From positions 1-64,000 of the forward strand of contig JAYFQF010000011.1 in the NCBI GenBank assembly GCA_034927285.1: a stretch of DNA of 64,000 nucleotides, in the 5' to 3' direction. Positions 17,263-23,732 of this stretch are shown here, in pieces; within the stretch, counting starts at the first letter, position 1, and each line of letters opens with the position of its first letter. The position numbers were made by a program, and so were the translations under genes. Origin of the DNA: JAYFQF01 sp034927285 (GTDB lineage Bacteria; Bacillota; Peptococcia; DRI-13; UBA5745). Below the pieces are notes generated by a model. That model saw only the letters and a list, made by a program, of their open reading frames with translations. It searched no databases and was not told the DNA's origin.

Positions 17263-19047
17263 TCAATACTTAGATCCTCCTGAACTGAAGGCCGGGATAA
17301 ATCGCCGGAGTTCGGGCTTGCCGGTTTCTCCAGAGGGGAAAACACTTAAGGGCAAACCCTTGCCTTCTTCCGCTTCTGCCGCCAGCTTGAATTTGGCGAC
17401 CTCACCCCGCAGAGTCTGGGCCTGAGCCGCCAGTTCTTCGCTGGATGCCGAGCTTTCTTCGGCCGTGGCGGCGTTGGTCTGCACAACGGAGGACACCTGG
17501 GTCAGCCCCTGAGTGATTTGCTCGATGGCGCCGGCCTGCTCCGTGGAAGCCAGTTCGATCTGATGGATAGTGTTATTAACCAGCTCCGCCTGCTTGGCCA
17601 CCTCCCGGAGAATCTGCGCGGTTTTGGCCGCCAGCTTATCCCCTTCCTCTACGGTGGAGGAGGAATTGTGAATCAATGCGGCGGTCTGTTTTGCTGCCTC
17701 GGCAGATTTTGCGGCAAGATTCCGCACTTCATCGGCCACCACCGCAAAACCCTTGCCCGCGGTGCCCGCCCGGGCCGCTTCAATAGCGGCGTTCAGGGCT
17801 AAAATATTTGTCTGGAAGGCTATATCCTCGATCACCTTCGTAATGTCGGATATCTTTTCCGAGGCCGTCCGGATCTCTTCCATAGCCTTGATCAGGCTTT
17901 CCATTTGTCCGTTTCCTTCTTTTACCCCATCCACGGAACGCACCACATATTCCGTAGCCTGCTTTACGCTTACCGCATTATCCTCAGCCTGCTTGGCCAC
18001 TGTAGTAATGGAGGCGCTCAGCTCTTCGACAGTTGCCGCCTGTTCCGCAGCGCCGGAGGCCAGGGCCTGGGACGCGCTGGAAACCTGGGACGCCCCGGAG
18101 TTCACCTGTTCTGCGGCGGAGCTAATCAGTAAAAGGGTCCGGTTGAGACCCTTCTGGATTTTTTGCAGCGCGATGCCAAGAACGTCTTTATCGGAACGCA
18201 AGGGCACCGCCTGGGTAAAATCTCCGTTGCTGATGCTTTCGGCCAGCTCCGTCTGTTTGCGGATGCTGTCCAGCATTTCATTGAAAGCGGCAGCCAGCCG
18301 ACCGGTTTCATCCTGGGATTTGATTTCCTCCAGATCAATATCCACGTGTCCCCGGGCGATTTCGTTGGCCGCGGCCACCACCTTGCCAATGGGCTTACTG
18401 ATCATCCTGGAAATTCTCAGTCCTAAAAATACCGCCGCCCCGGACCCAACTATACCTAAAGCAACCAATACGCTGATCAAAATCGTTGCGGTGGAGATAT
18501 TGGTATCGCTGGTTTTTTTGGCGGCGGCCATGCGATTTACGATCAGCTGATCATAATTTGCGAATAATTCCTGGATTTTGTCCGTGGCCTTGGCGCCGGC
18601 GGCGTCTGCGGCCGCCTGATTTCCTGTCTTTGCCAGCTCATAGGTTTTTTGGATAACCGGATCAAAATCATTGATAAAAATCTCTGCCGCTTCATCAAAC
18701 AACACAAGAGAATCGGGGGTTGATATGGATCCCCGGTATGCGGCGGATTCGGTTAAAAAATTCTCTTTGCTGCTGAGATAACTTTCTTCATATCCCTTAA
18801 TTTTCTCGAGGTCTCCCGCATTAATAACGGCTGCCCGGGAATCTACCCGGATCTGATATAAGCTTTTCGTCGCGTTGATGAGGTGAGCGATAGGGGCGGT
18901 TTGCACTTCATAAAGTTTCTGGTCCATTTGAGAGATCTTTACCATGCCGAAGATGCCCATCGCCGCTGTTAAAAGCACGACCAGCACCATACTCAAAAAG
19001 CCCGTCAGCAGCTTTCTGGTAATACTGAAATCCCTAAATTTCTTCAT
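17263..19047 (-). CDS. Methyl-accepting chemotaxis protein (4HB sensor)
   Basis: A 594-residue transmembrane chemoreceptor. There is an N-terminal membrane helix (about 12-34), a four-helix-bundle periplasm-type sensor domain of about 150 residues, a second helix (about 187-209), and a HAMP domain (RISRMISKPIGKVVAAANEI). The long cytoplasmic coiled coil has the invariant hairpin tip EDIAFQTNILALNAAIEAAR and ADEVRNLAAKSAEAAKQTAAL. No C-terminal NWETF-like tether is present. GGAGG lies 10 bases before ATG. The 220-base region directly upstream has no good promoter of its own, whereas a consensus promoter at 19324-19353, inside the recombinase segment, reads toward this gene. Expression may thus depend on the orientation of that segment. 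The ligand is unknown. Confidence 0.95.
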   Translation of the reverse strand: MKKFRDFSITRKLLTGFLSMVLVVLLTAAMGIFGMVKISQMDQKLYEVQTAPIAHLINATKSLYQIRVDSRAAVINAGDLEKIKGYEESYLSSKENFLTESAAYRGSISTPDSLVLFDEAAEIFINDFDPVIQKTYELAKTGNQAAADAAGAKATDKIQELFANYDQLIVNRMAAAKKTSDTNISTATILISVLVALGIVGSGAAVFLGLRISRMISKPIGKVVAAANEIARGHVDIDLEEIKSQDETGRLAAAFNEMLDSIRKQTELAESISNGDFTQAVPLRSDKDVLGIALQKIQKGLNRTLLLISSAAEQVNSGASQVSSASQALASGAAEQAATVEELSASITTVAKQAEDNAVSVKQATEYVVRSVDGVKEGNGQMESLIKAMEEIRTASEKISDITKVIEDIAFQTNILALNAAIEAARAGTAGKGFAVVADEVRNLAAKSAEAAKQTAALIHNSSSTVEEGDKLAAKTAQILREVAKQAELVNNTIHQIELASTEQAGAIEQITQGLTQVSSVVQTNAATAEESSASSEELAAQAQTLRGEVAKFKLAAEAEEGKGLPLSVFPSGETGKPELRRFIPAFSSGGSKY

Positions 19048-19254
19048 AACATAACATCCTCCACTTCATTATTATCAATCATTGCTTTTCCTGTGCAAAT
19101 ATTACCTACCCAATACTACCTCACCCAAATTGGCCAGAACTCCGAAAAAGCAGTCCCCGCATCCGCTCATCCCCCGTTGCTTTGCCCTTAAACATTGGTG
19201 AATAATATACAGCCGATATCGAAATTGGCCTGCTATCGAAGGCCTTATAATGTG

Positions 19255-19277
19255 AACTGCGGTTTTTTGCCGCAGTT
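19255..19277. repeat. Local hairpin overlapping the left inverted repeat
   Basis: AACTGCGG (19255-19262) and CCGCAGTT (19270-19277) are perfect inverted copies around a 7-base loop. The right arm lies within the left 25-bp repeat, so the AACTGCGG half-site occurs three times at the segment borders. Confidence 0.8.
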
Positions 19278-19293
19278 TAACTAAAACTATGTC
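19269..19293 (+). repeat. Left 25-bp inverted repeat of the recombinase segment
   Basis: Begins GCCGCAGTTTAACTAAAACT and ends ATGTC. Its exact reverse complement occurs at 20671-20695, with no mismatch. The sequences outside and inside the two repeats differ, so the identity is confined to these 25 bases. Confidence 0.95.
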
Positions 19294-19323
19294 CATTTTT
19301 TATACAATTTTCGACACAATTTT

Positions 19324-19353
19324 ATTATATGTTATCCAAGTATTGGTTGTCAA
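19324..19353 (-). promoter_or_regulatory. Outward promoter inside the invertible segment, toward the chemoreceptor
   Basis: On the minus strand TTGACA (19353-19348) and TATAAT (19329-19324), both perfect consensus, are separated by 18 bases. Transcription would start near 19317, cross the left inverted repeat and reach the chemoreceptor ATG at 19047 after about 270 bases. After inversion it would occupy about 20611-20640 and point right, where no plus-strand gene follows. Confidence 0.8.
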
Positions 19354-19370
19354 TTTGAAAGAAGGTGATA

Positions 19371-19398
19371 TTGAAAATCAATTTTCCGTAATTAAAAT
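19371..19398 (+). promoter_or_regulatory. Probable promoter of the recombinase gene
   Basis: TTGAAA (19371-19376), a 16-base spacer and TAAAAT (19393-19398) precede the recombinase start by about 80 bases. Confidence 0.45.
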
Positions 19399-19424
19399 TA
19401 AAGATGTAGAAAATTTTCGACATA

Positions 19425-19447
19425 TATTGACGGATTCGCCGTCAATA
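19425..19447 (+). promoter_or_regulatory. Hairpin in the recombinase leader
   Basis: TATTGACGG and CCGTCAATA are perfect 9-base arms around ATTCG. It lies 33 bases before the recombinase ATG and overlaps neither the ribosome site nor a T run, so an operator or mRNA control element is more likely than a terminator. Confidence 0.55.
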
Positions 19448-19479
19448 CTATCGTCATATACCGAAAGGAGTATGGTTGG

Positions 19480-20631
19480 ATGCCACGCAGAGGGGAAAAT
19501 GTTTATAAGCGCAAAGATGGACGCTGGGAGGGAAGAATCCTGAAGCCGGAGGGAAGATATCAATATTTCTACGCAAAATCTTATAGAGGGGTCAAAGATA
19601 AGATGAGGGCTTCCCAGAAGCCTGGAAAAGCCAATGGGACCAAACAACCCGGCTGGCCAAAAAATGCAGCCGGGTTGTTTGAGCTTTGGTTGGAGGAAAA
19701 AGGCACTCAGGTAAAACCATCCACTTATGAAAACTATTATTTTTGTATGAAAAACTATGTGATCCCTTTTTTCCGGAAAGAAGAAAACAGGCAGATTACC
19801 CCGGCCGCGGTTTCTCAATTCGTAAAATCAATCAAAGAACATTGCGGCCTGGCGGATTCTTATAAAAAGAAGATCCTGGCAATTTTAAAAACTGCCCTGA
19901 GAGATATTTTGAAGAATTCTCCGGAATGCCCAGCTATCCTTGAATCCGTTAAGCTTCCGAAATCGGAAAGTCAGGAGGTACAGGTTTTTTCTATCAAAGA
20001 GCAGAGACTTATTGAAAATGTGGTGCTTCACTGGGAGGACCGCCGGGCCCTGGGGATTATCTTATGTTTTTATACCGGGATACGCCTTGGCGAACTTTGC
20101 GCATTAAGGTGGAGCGACTTTGATCAGGAAGCCGGGACCATGTCCATCATCAGAACGGTATCCCGGACAAAAAGCTTTCAGCAGGAAGAAAACCGAACGG
20201 CTTTACTCATCGGAATACCAAAAAGTAAGAAATCCGTCAGAAAAATCCCCCTTCCCGCTTTTCTGCTGAAGCTGGCCGGTGAATTCAAAATGTATTCCGC
20301 AGATGAGAACCGCTATGTTCTCTCCGGGAAAAATACGCCGATAGATCCCAGGAGCTATCAGAAGTTGTTTAAGAAGGTTTTGGAAGAGGCAGGGGTAAAA
20401 GACCGCAAATTTCATGCTATACGGCATACCTTTGCCACAAGGGCGCTGGAACTGGGAGTGGATATCAAGACGCTCAGCGAAATATTGGGGCATTCCAATG
20501 TTTCGATCACCCTTAATATTTATGCGCATTCTTTAATGGAGCAGAAAAAAATAGCCATCGACAAGCTGAATGAAATGCATATCAACCATATGAGACCTGC
20601 CTTATTAGCCGTCAAACCAACCGTCATATAG
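19480..20631 (+). CDS. Tyrosine recombinase / phage-type integrase
   Basis: A 383-residue integrase. The N-terminus (GENVYKRKDGRWEGRI, about 5-20) is an AP2-like/arm-binding domain of the Tn916/phage type. A SAM-like core-binding domain follows (about 75-160), then the catalytic domain with the first arginine in FYTGIRLGELCALRW (about 200), HAIRHTFATRAL with H-x-x-R (about 310-313), and GHSNVSITLNIYAHS with the third-box His and nucleophilic Tyr (about 346). All catalytic residues are present, so the enzyme looks active. AAAGGAG lies about 10 bases before ATG. It lies wholly between the inverted repeats with no cargo gene, excisionase or relaxase nearby. Its base composition is lower in GC than neighbouring genes. 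Confidence 0.95.
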   Translation: MPRRGENVYKRKDGRWEGRILKPEGRYQYFYAKSYRGVKDKMRASQKPGKANGTKQPGWPKNAAGLFELWLEEKGTQVKPSTYENYYFCMKNYVIPFFRKEENRQITPAAVSQFVKSIKEHCGLADSYKKKILAILKTALRDILKNSPECPAILESVKLPKSESQEVQVFSIKEQRLIENVVLHWEDRRALGIILCFYTGIRLGELCALRWSDFDQEAGTMSIIRTVSRTKSFQQEENRTALLIGIPKSKKSVRKIPLPAFLLKLAGEFKMYSADENRYVLSGKNTPIDPRSYQKLFKKVLEEAGVKDRKFHAIRHTFATRALELGVDIKTLSEILGHSNVSITLNIYAHSLMEQKKIAIDKLNEMHINHMRPALLAVKPTVI

Positions 20632-20670
20632 GATAAAAACCAAATATAATTCAATATTTTTAGAAGTTTC

Positions 20671-20695
20671 GACATAGTTTTAGTTAAACTGCGGC
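20671..20695 (-). repeat. Right 25-bp inverted repeat of the recombinase segment
   Basis: Begins GACATAGTTTTAGTTAAACT and ends GCGGC; exact reverse complement of 19269-19293. It starts 40 bases after the recombinase stop codon. Confidence 0.95.
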
Positions 20696-20868
20696 TTTTC
20701 ACGGCCCATTATTTGGAATATAGAGATTTCAAAAAAGAAAATCTCCGGAAGCCTTTCTGATATCTGAAAATAGCCGTTATTCTTTCAAAGCTTGTATTAA
20801 AAGAACGCATTAAGCATATTATAAATAATTGCCCGACACGAGTGGTAATTATTGTGTAGCACAGTCAA

Positions 20869-20912
20869 AGCAGGCCGGCGGTCCCTGGGACAGGGTTACC
20901 GCCGGCCTGCTT
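20869..20912. terminator. Strong hairpin downstream of DUF378
   Basis: GCAGGCCGGCGGT pairs with ACCGCCGGCCTGC around a 17-base loop. T-richness is modest on either side (CTTTGACTG on the minus strand). It would end the DUF378 transcript and could also block rightward transcription out of the inverted recombinase segment. Confidence 0.65.
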
Positions 20913-20968
20913 GTTAAAGATCTCTCTTGTTTTTTGTTTTGCCTGTGCCTTAAAAAGTAAGGATTTGC

Positions 20969-21187
20969 TTAGCTTCTTTCTTTTGCTTCCCGGCGGACAA
21001 AGCCCTTCTGGGAGCTGAAAAAGGTGATCGCGTAAAGTCCTGCAAGGCCGACTACACCGTAGATAATCCGGCTGATCAGCGCCGCCTGGCCACCAAAAAT
21101 AGCGGCCACCAGATCAAAATTAAAGAATCCGATAAGTCCCCAGTTAATGGCGCCAATAATCACCAATACCAATGCTGCAATATTCAT
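20969..21187 (-). CDS. DUF378 (YuzA-like) small membrane protein
   Basis: A 72-residue DUF378 protein with two membrane helices. The signature VIIGAINWGLIGFFNFDLVA (about 9-28) is diagnostic, followed by the second helix RIIYGVVGLAGLYAITFF and a basic cytoplasmic tail. AGGAGG lies just upstream of the ATG. It is downstream of, and on the same strand as, the Tad operon (47-base gap to the prepilin peptidase stop). It might be co-transcribed, though the family is not a known pilus component. No function is established for the family. Confidence 0.9.
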   Translation of the reverse strand: MNIAALVLVIIGAINWGLIGFFNFDLVAAIFGGQAALISRIIYGVVGLAGLYAITFFSSQKGFVRREAKERS

Positions 21188-21234
21188 AGGACACCTCCTT
21201 TCAAAAGGTCTCGCCTATACTATTGCCACAATTT

Positions 21235-21744
21235 TCATTGGATATACATCATAACATATAATAAGCAAGCCAGCGCCATAAAAGGGGCCAATGGCAAGGA
21301 CGCCGGGCGTTTTCTGCCGGCTAAAAGCAATACTGCCGCACAAACAGCCAAAACCAAGGCATAGCAGCCCAGATAAGCTGCGCATCCTTTTGGCTTAAGC
21401 CAAAATCCTATTAAAAAAGCCAGTTTCACATCCCCTGCTCCCATGCCCCGAAGCAAATAAGGCACCAGATGAAGGCCGCCCAAAAAAAGTCCTCCTGAAA
21501 GGCTGCCAAAAACTCCTTCTCCCATTGCCGCCCACCGGCGCCAGGCCAATGCATCCGGAGGCCCTGTTTTTAACGGAATCAAAGAGTTTAAAATAAAAGC
21601 CCAAACCAGGCCCAATAAGATCAAACGATTAGGTATCCGTCGGCTGTGCCAGTCGGTGAAGCCCGCAGCTGAAAGCAGCACCGTCAATAAAAAAGCGCTG
21701 AGCAATTCTCCGTCGGCCAGGCCGACTTGGGATCCGGCAAACAA
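21235..21744 (-). CDS. Prepilin peptidase, A24 family (TadV/CpaA-like)
   Basis: An aspartic membrane peptidase that cleaves and may methylate type IV prepilins. The catalytic aspartates are visible in AAGFTDWHSRRIPN (first Asp) and in the GxGD motif MGAGDVKLAF. Five to six membrane helices are predicted, and the long N-terminal cytoplasmic zinc domain of PilD is absent, as in the short TadV/CpaA type. The frame extends to an ATG at 21801, but that lies inside the preceding cpaB-like gene without a ribosome site. TTG at 21744 lies 6 bases after a perfect AGGAGG and 10 bases after the upstream stop, so I chose it (169 residues). It is the last pilus gene of the operon. Confidence 0.88.
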   Translation of the reverse strand: MFAGSQVGLADGELLSAFLLTVLLSAAGFTDWHSRRIPNRLILLGLVWAFILNSLIPLKTGPPDALAWRRWAAMGEGVFGSLSGGLFLGGLHLVPYLLRGMGAGDVKLAFLIGFWLKPKGCAAYLGCYALVLAVCAAVLLLAGRKRPASLPLAPFMALACLLYVMMYIQ

Positions 21745-21754
21745 GTCCTGCCTC

Positions 21755-22507
21755 CTAATCCATGTTTCCCGTAGGAGAAAAATATATCCTGCCCTCTTCA
21801 TTATAGCGGATCAGGGACTTCATCCGCTCTTCCTCTGCGGCTTCCAAAACCACCACCACAGCCGCCGGCAGCCTGTCCCTGCCCAAAGCTTCCTCCGCTT
21901 CATCCGGGTCAGAACCCGCCGCGGTCTTACGATCGCCGATCAACAGGTCGCCCAGAAAAGGATCTTCCGTTGGCCCCAGGACTTTGGCTTCCACCACTTC
22001 GCCAAAACTGTTTTTTCCCTCCAGATAGACGAATGCGTCGGCACGGATGCCGGGTTTCAGCCAATCTCCGCCGCTGGCTATCAGATCTGTTTTCAGCGCC
22101 AGAAGGCGTTTGTCTCCGTTTTTCAGATATTTTTCGATCCGTTCCGCTCCGCCTACCGCCTGCTTTTCCTTTTTCAGCCGCTTTGGACGAATGATGTCTC
22201 CGGCGTCAAACCCCAGTTCATCCACATACAATTCGGACTGGGATAAAAGCGCCGCCGGGTCTTCGCTGTAATCGGCCCCCAGGCCGAATAAGGCCCGCTC
22301 CGCCATCACCAGATCCTCTTGAACCAGTTTTTCTCCCGGCAGCAGGCGCCGCCGGGCGGTCACTACCCTGGCCGTGGCCGCCGTCTCTTTTAGATACGCC
22401 TGATTCAGGCTGTAGGTGGCTAAAAACACCAGCGCAAAGCTTAGGCACAGGAGCGTGGCTTTCAGCAGGAACCTGCCTGTCCCGGACTTTTTTCCAAAAG
22501 GCTTCAT
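21755..22507 (-). CDS. SAF-domain protein, CpaB/RcpC-like pilus assembly factor
   Basis: A 250-residue protein with one N-terminal membrane helix (about residues 14-36, FLLKATLLCLSFALVFLATY) followed by a SAF domain (VVTARRRLLPGEKLVQEDLVMAERAL). SAF domains bind cell-wall sugars, and CpaB proteins stabilise or guide the Flp pilus through the envelope. The C-terminal half has a second beta-rich region (LALKTDLIASGGDWLKPGIR). ATG at 22507 has GGAGG 6 bases upstream; the frame could extend to 22528 without a ribosome site. It fits a Tad operon of a Gram-positive cell, where CpaB-like proteins occur without the secretin. Confidence 0.82.
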   Translation of the reverse strand: MKPFGKKSGTGRFLLKATLLCLSFALVFLATYSLNQAYLKETAATARVVTARRRLLPGEKLVQEDLVMAERALFGLGADYSEDPAALLSQSELYVDELGFDAGDIIRPKRLKKEKQAVGGAERIEKYLKNGDKRLLALKTDLIASGGDWLKPGIRADAFVYLEGKNSFGEVVEAKVLGPTEDPFLGDLLIGDRKTAAGSDPDEAEEALGRDRLPAAVVVVLEAAEEERMKSLIRYNEEGRIYFSPTGNMD

Positions 22508-22540
22508 CTTCTTCCTCCCATTTTGCATGAACTGAGCCGT

Positions 22541-22656
22541 CGTCTTTCAGCAGGGCTCCCGGCAAGTCTTCCGGCAAGGCCCTTCGCAAAGCTTTTGGCA
22601 AGGCCTCCGGCAGAGCCTTTCAGCAAATGCCTTCAGCAGGCTTCCGGCAGGGTCTT
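22541..22656. repeat. Degenerate short repeats between two pilus genes
   Basis: This stretch has many imperfect copies of a 12-15-base unit resembling CCGGCAAGGCCTT (plus strand), the best at about 22558, 22570, 22602 and 22642. The reading frame that crosses it (22218-22601, minus) overlaps the CpaB gene and is not credible. It is an intra-operon spacer, probably made by slippage-type amplification. Confidence 0.55.
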
Positions 22657-23058
22657 TTAATGATAAACTCCCTGATAAGCCAGGGTTTTGCTGATATAAA
22701 TCTGCCCCTCTCTGCCAAGGAAGCCCGCCAGAAGCAAGGGAAGCCGGGCCTTCAGTCTGCCCTGAGCCGCCAGTCCTTCCCCCTCCTGTTCCAAAAAGAT
22801 TTCCGTATCGGTACGCCGGGCTAAATAAGGACCCAGATTTTCCTCCAGCAGCTTTTTAGCTGCGGCAGCAGCCCTGTCCTGCCGTAAAAGGGTTCTTCCC
22901 CACATCAGATCCTCTTCCGATATCCCGGCGGTCAGGGCGCCGTCCAAAGCCAGGTCCAGCGCCCGGTCCAGGCGCATCCTCACCAGGAAATAGGATGCGG
23001 CGTCTAATAAAAAGCAAAGCAGCAGAAAGGCAATCCATAACCAGATCAATGTCCGCAA
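22657..23058 (-). CDS. TadE/TadG-like pseudopilin or minor pilus protein
   Basis: I read 133 residues from TTG at 23058. A hydrophobic N-terminus (TLIWLWIAFLLLCFLLDAAS) is followed by a helical, charged segment and a beta-prone tail, the layout of TadE/TadG pseudopilins. The open frame runs to 23139, but that start overlaps the preceding gene. GGAGG directly after that gene's stop is 9 bases before the TTG, so TTG is preferred. No catalytic residues are present. The assignment rests mainly on position between a TadE-like gene and cpaB and on the single N-terminal helix; sequence similarity to known members is weak. Confidence 0.65.
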   Translation of the reverse strand: MRTLIWLWIAFLLLCFLLDAASYFLVRMRLDRALDLALDGALTAGISEEDLMWGRTLLRQDRAAAAAKKLLEENLGPYLARRTDTEIFLEQEGEGLAAQGRLKARLPLLLAGFLGREGQIYISKTLAYQGVYH

Positions 23059-23072
23059 AGCAGGTTTCCTCC

Positions 23073-23489
23073 TTACCCCAGGCTCCTGATATATGTATGA
23101 GCCAGTCCCACCAGTTTTATCCTCAGCGGCACTGCCCATTGGCGTCCCAAAGGGCGCAGGCAGGTCAGGGTATAGCTGCCCTGTATCCGCAGCTCCAGCG
23201 GTTCACCCCTCTGTACGTATTTCGGCGTTCCCTCCACAGTCAGTTCCAGGTCGGAAAGATTCAGGCGCTGGGCCAAGCCGAAAAACCGGGCCTCCATTTC
23301 TTCATCCAGGCCATTCTCCGCTTTCATCAGTTCCATGAGCTCCTCCCCAGCGGTGTAGATTTTCCAGCCGGAAACGCCATAGGATAAAATCTCCACGCCC
23401 AAAAACAGGGTCAGGGATAAAACCAGCAGGGTATACAGGCCGCTGATGATCCCTTCGCCGAATTCCGAAGAAAAAAAACCTCTTCTCAT
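23073..23489 (-). CDS. TadE-like pilus protein
   Basis: A 138-residue protein with an N-terminal membrane helix (GLYTLLVLSLTLFLGVEILSY) and a following helical plus beta-strand domain (ENGLDEEMEARFFGLAQRLN, then LRIQGSYTLTCLRPLG). The start ATG (23489) overlaps the stop of the pilin-like gene as ATGA, indicating translational coupling. The frame is open further upstream, but that part lies over the pilin-like gene. TadE-like proteins are pseudopilins processed by the prepilin peptidase. Here the conserved glutamate of the processing site is not obvious, so it is called TadE-like from layout and location. Confidence 0.65.
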   Translation of the reverse strand: MRRGFFSSEFGEGIISGLYTLLVLSLTLFLGVEILSYGVSGWKIYTAGEELMELMKAENGLDEEMEARFFGLAQRLNLSDLELTVEGTPKYVQRGEPLELRIQGSYTLTCLRPLGRQWAVPLRIKLVGLAHTYIRSLG

Positions 23490-23689
23490 TTTCCTGTGGA
23501 AAAGATCCGGTCCAACTGGAAAAAAACCTCTTGAGCATAGTTGATCAGGCCTTCGTCGATAATCTTTTTTAAGGCCACCAAAACCAGGGCCATAATCGCC
23601 ATCCACCCCAGGGCGGAAACGATATCCCCTTGTTCCGACAGGGCAAACCTCCGCAAGCCCGCCTTGCATGCCGCCAAATTTTCTTTCAT
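23486..23689 (-). CDS. Flp1-like type IVb pilin
   Basis: A 67-residue protein: basic leader (KENLAACKAGLRRFALS), then EQGDIVSALGWMAIMALVLVALKKI, one hydrophobic helix of about 17 residues and a short amphipathic tail. Size, single helix and the S-E-Q-G-D element before the helix fit the Flp1-like pilin family of Gram-positive Tad loci. It probably forms the pilus fibre after leader cleavage near the G-D or Q-G junction (inferred). AAGGAG is 7 bases before ATG. It lies immediately downstream of tadC and overlaps the next gene by 4 bases. Confidence 0.7.
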   Translation of the reverse strand: MKENLAACKAGLRRFALSEQGDIVSALGWMAIMALVLVALKKIIDEGLINYAQEVFFQLDRIFSTGK

Positions 23690-23732
23690 TTTCCTTCTCC
23701 TTTCTCTTTACCGTCTTTTCCCGGCCGGCCCA

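Larger units (their letters stand above)
19307..19422 (+). repeat. Direct repeats TTTTCGACA (possible recombinase arm sites)
   Basis: ATTTTCGACA occurs at 19307-19316 and 19413-19422, about 105 bases apart in the recombinase leader. A related GTTTCGACA at 20666-20674 runs into the right inverted repeat. Such repeats could bind the N-terminal domain of the recombinase; this role is inferred. Confidence 0.5.
19269..20695. mobile_element. Putative self-inverting recombinase segment (1,427 bp)
   Basis: The segment is bounded by perfect 25-bp inverted repeats and contains a single tyrosine recombinase gene. It also holds an outward-facing consensus promoter near the left end, two copies of TTTTCGACA, and a 9-bp-arm hairpin. 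It is AT-rich relative to its neighbours, consistent with horizontal acquisition. Inverted rather than direct border repeats predict that recombination flips the segment instead of excising it. The alternative is a minimal insertion element whose termini are these repeats. Neither activity is proven by a single sequence. Confidence 0.7.

Noticed and set aside
17753..18550. 265-codon plus-strand frame over the chemoreceptor gene
   Set aside because: The minus-strand frame is an unambiguous chemoreceptor; this one is Ser/Ala-rich shadow coding.
19048..19268. c-di-GMP-I riboswitch in the chemoreceptor leader
   Set aside because: Only a CAAAGC-like element is visible; the tetraloop, receptor and closing helix of the class could not be found by eye.
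19255..20705. Prophage or ICE remnant with attL/attR around the integrase
   Set aside because: The border repeats are inverted, not direct, and there are no phage, relaxase or excisionase genes inside or beside the segment.
22218..22601. 127-codon frame overlapping the CpaB-like gene
   Set aside because: It overlaps a supported gene on the same strand and crosses a repeat patch; its composition is not protein-like.
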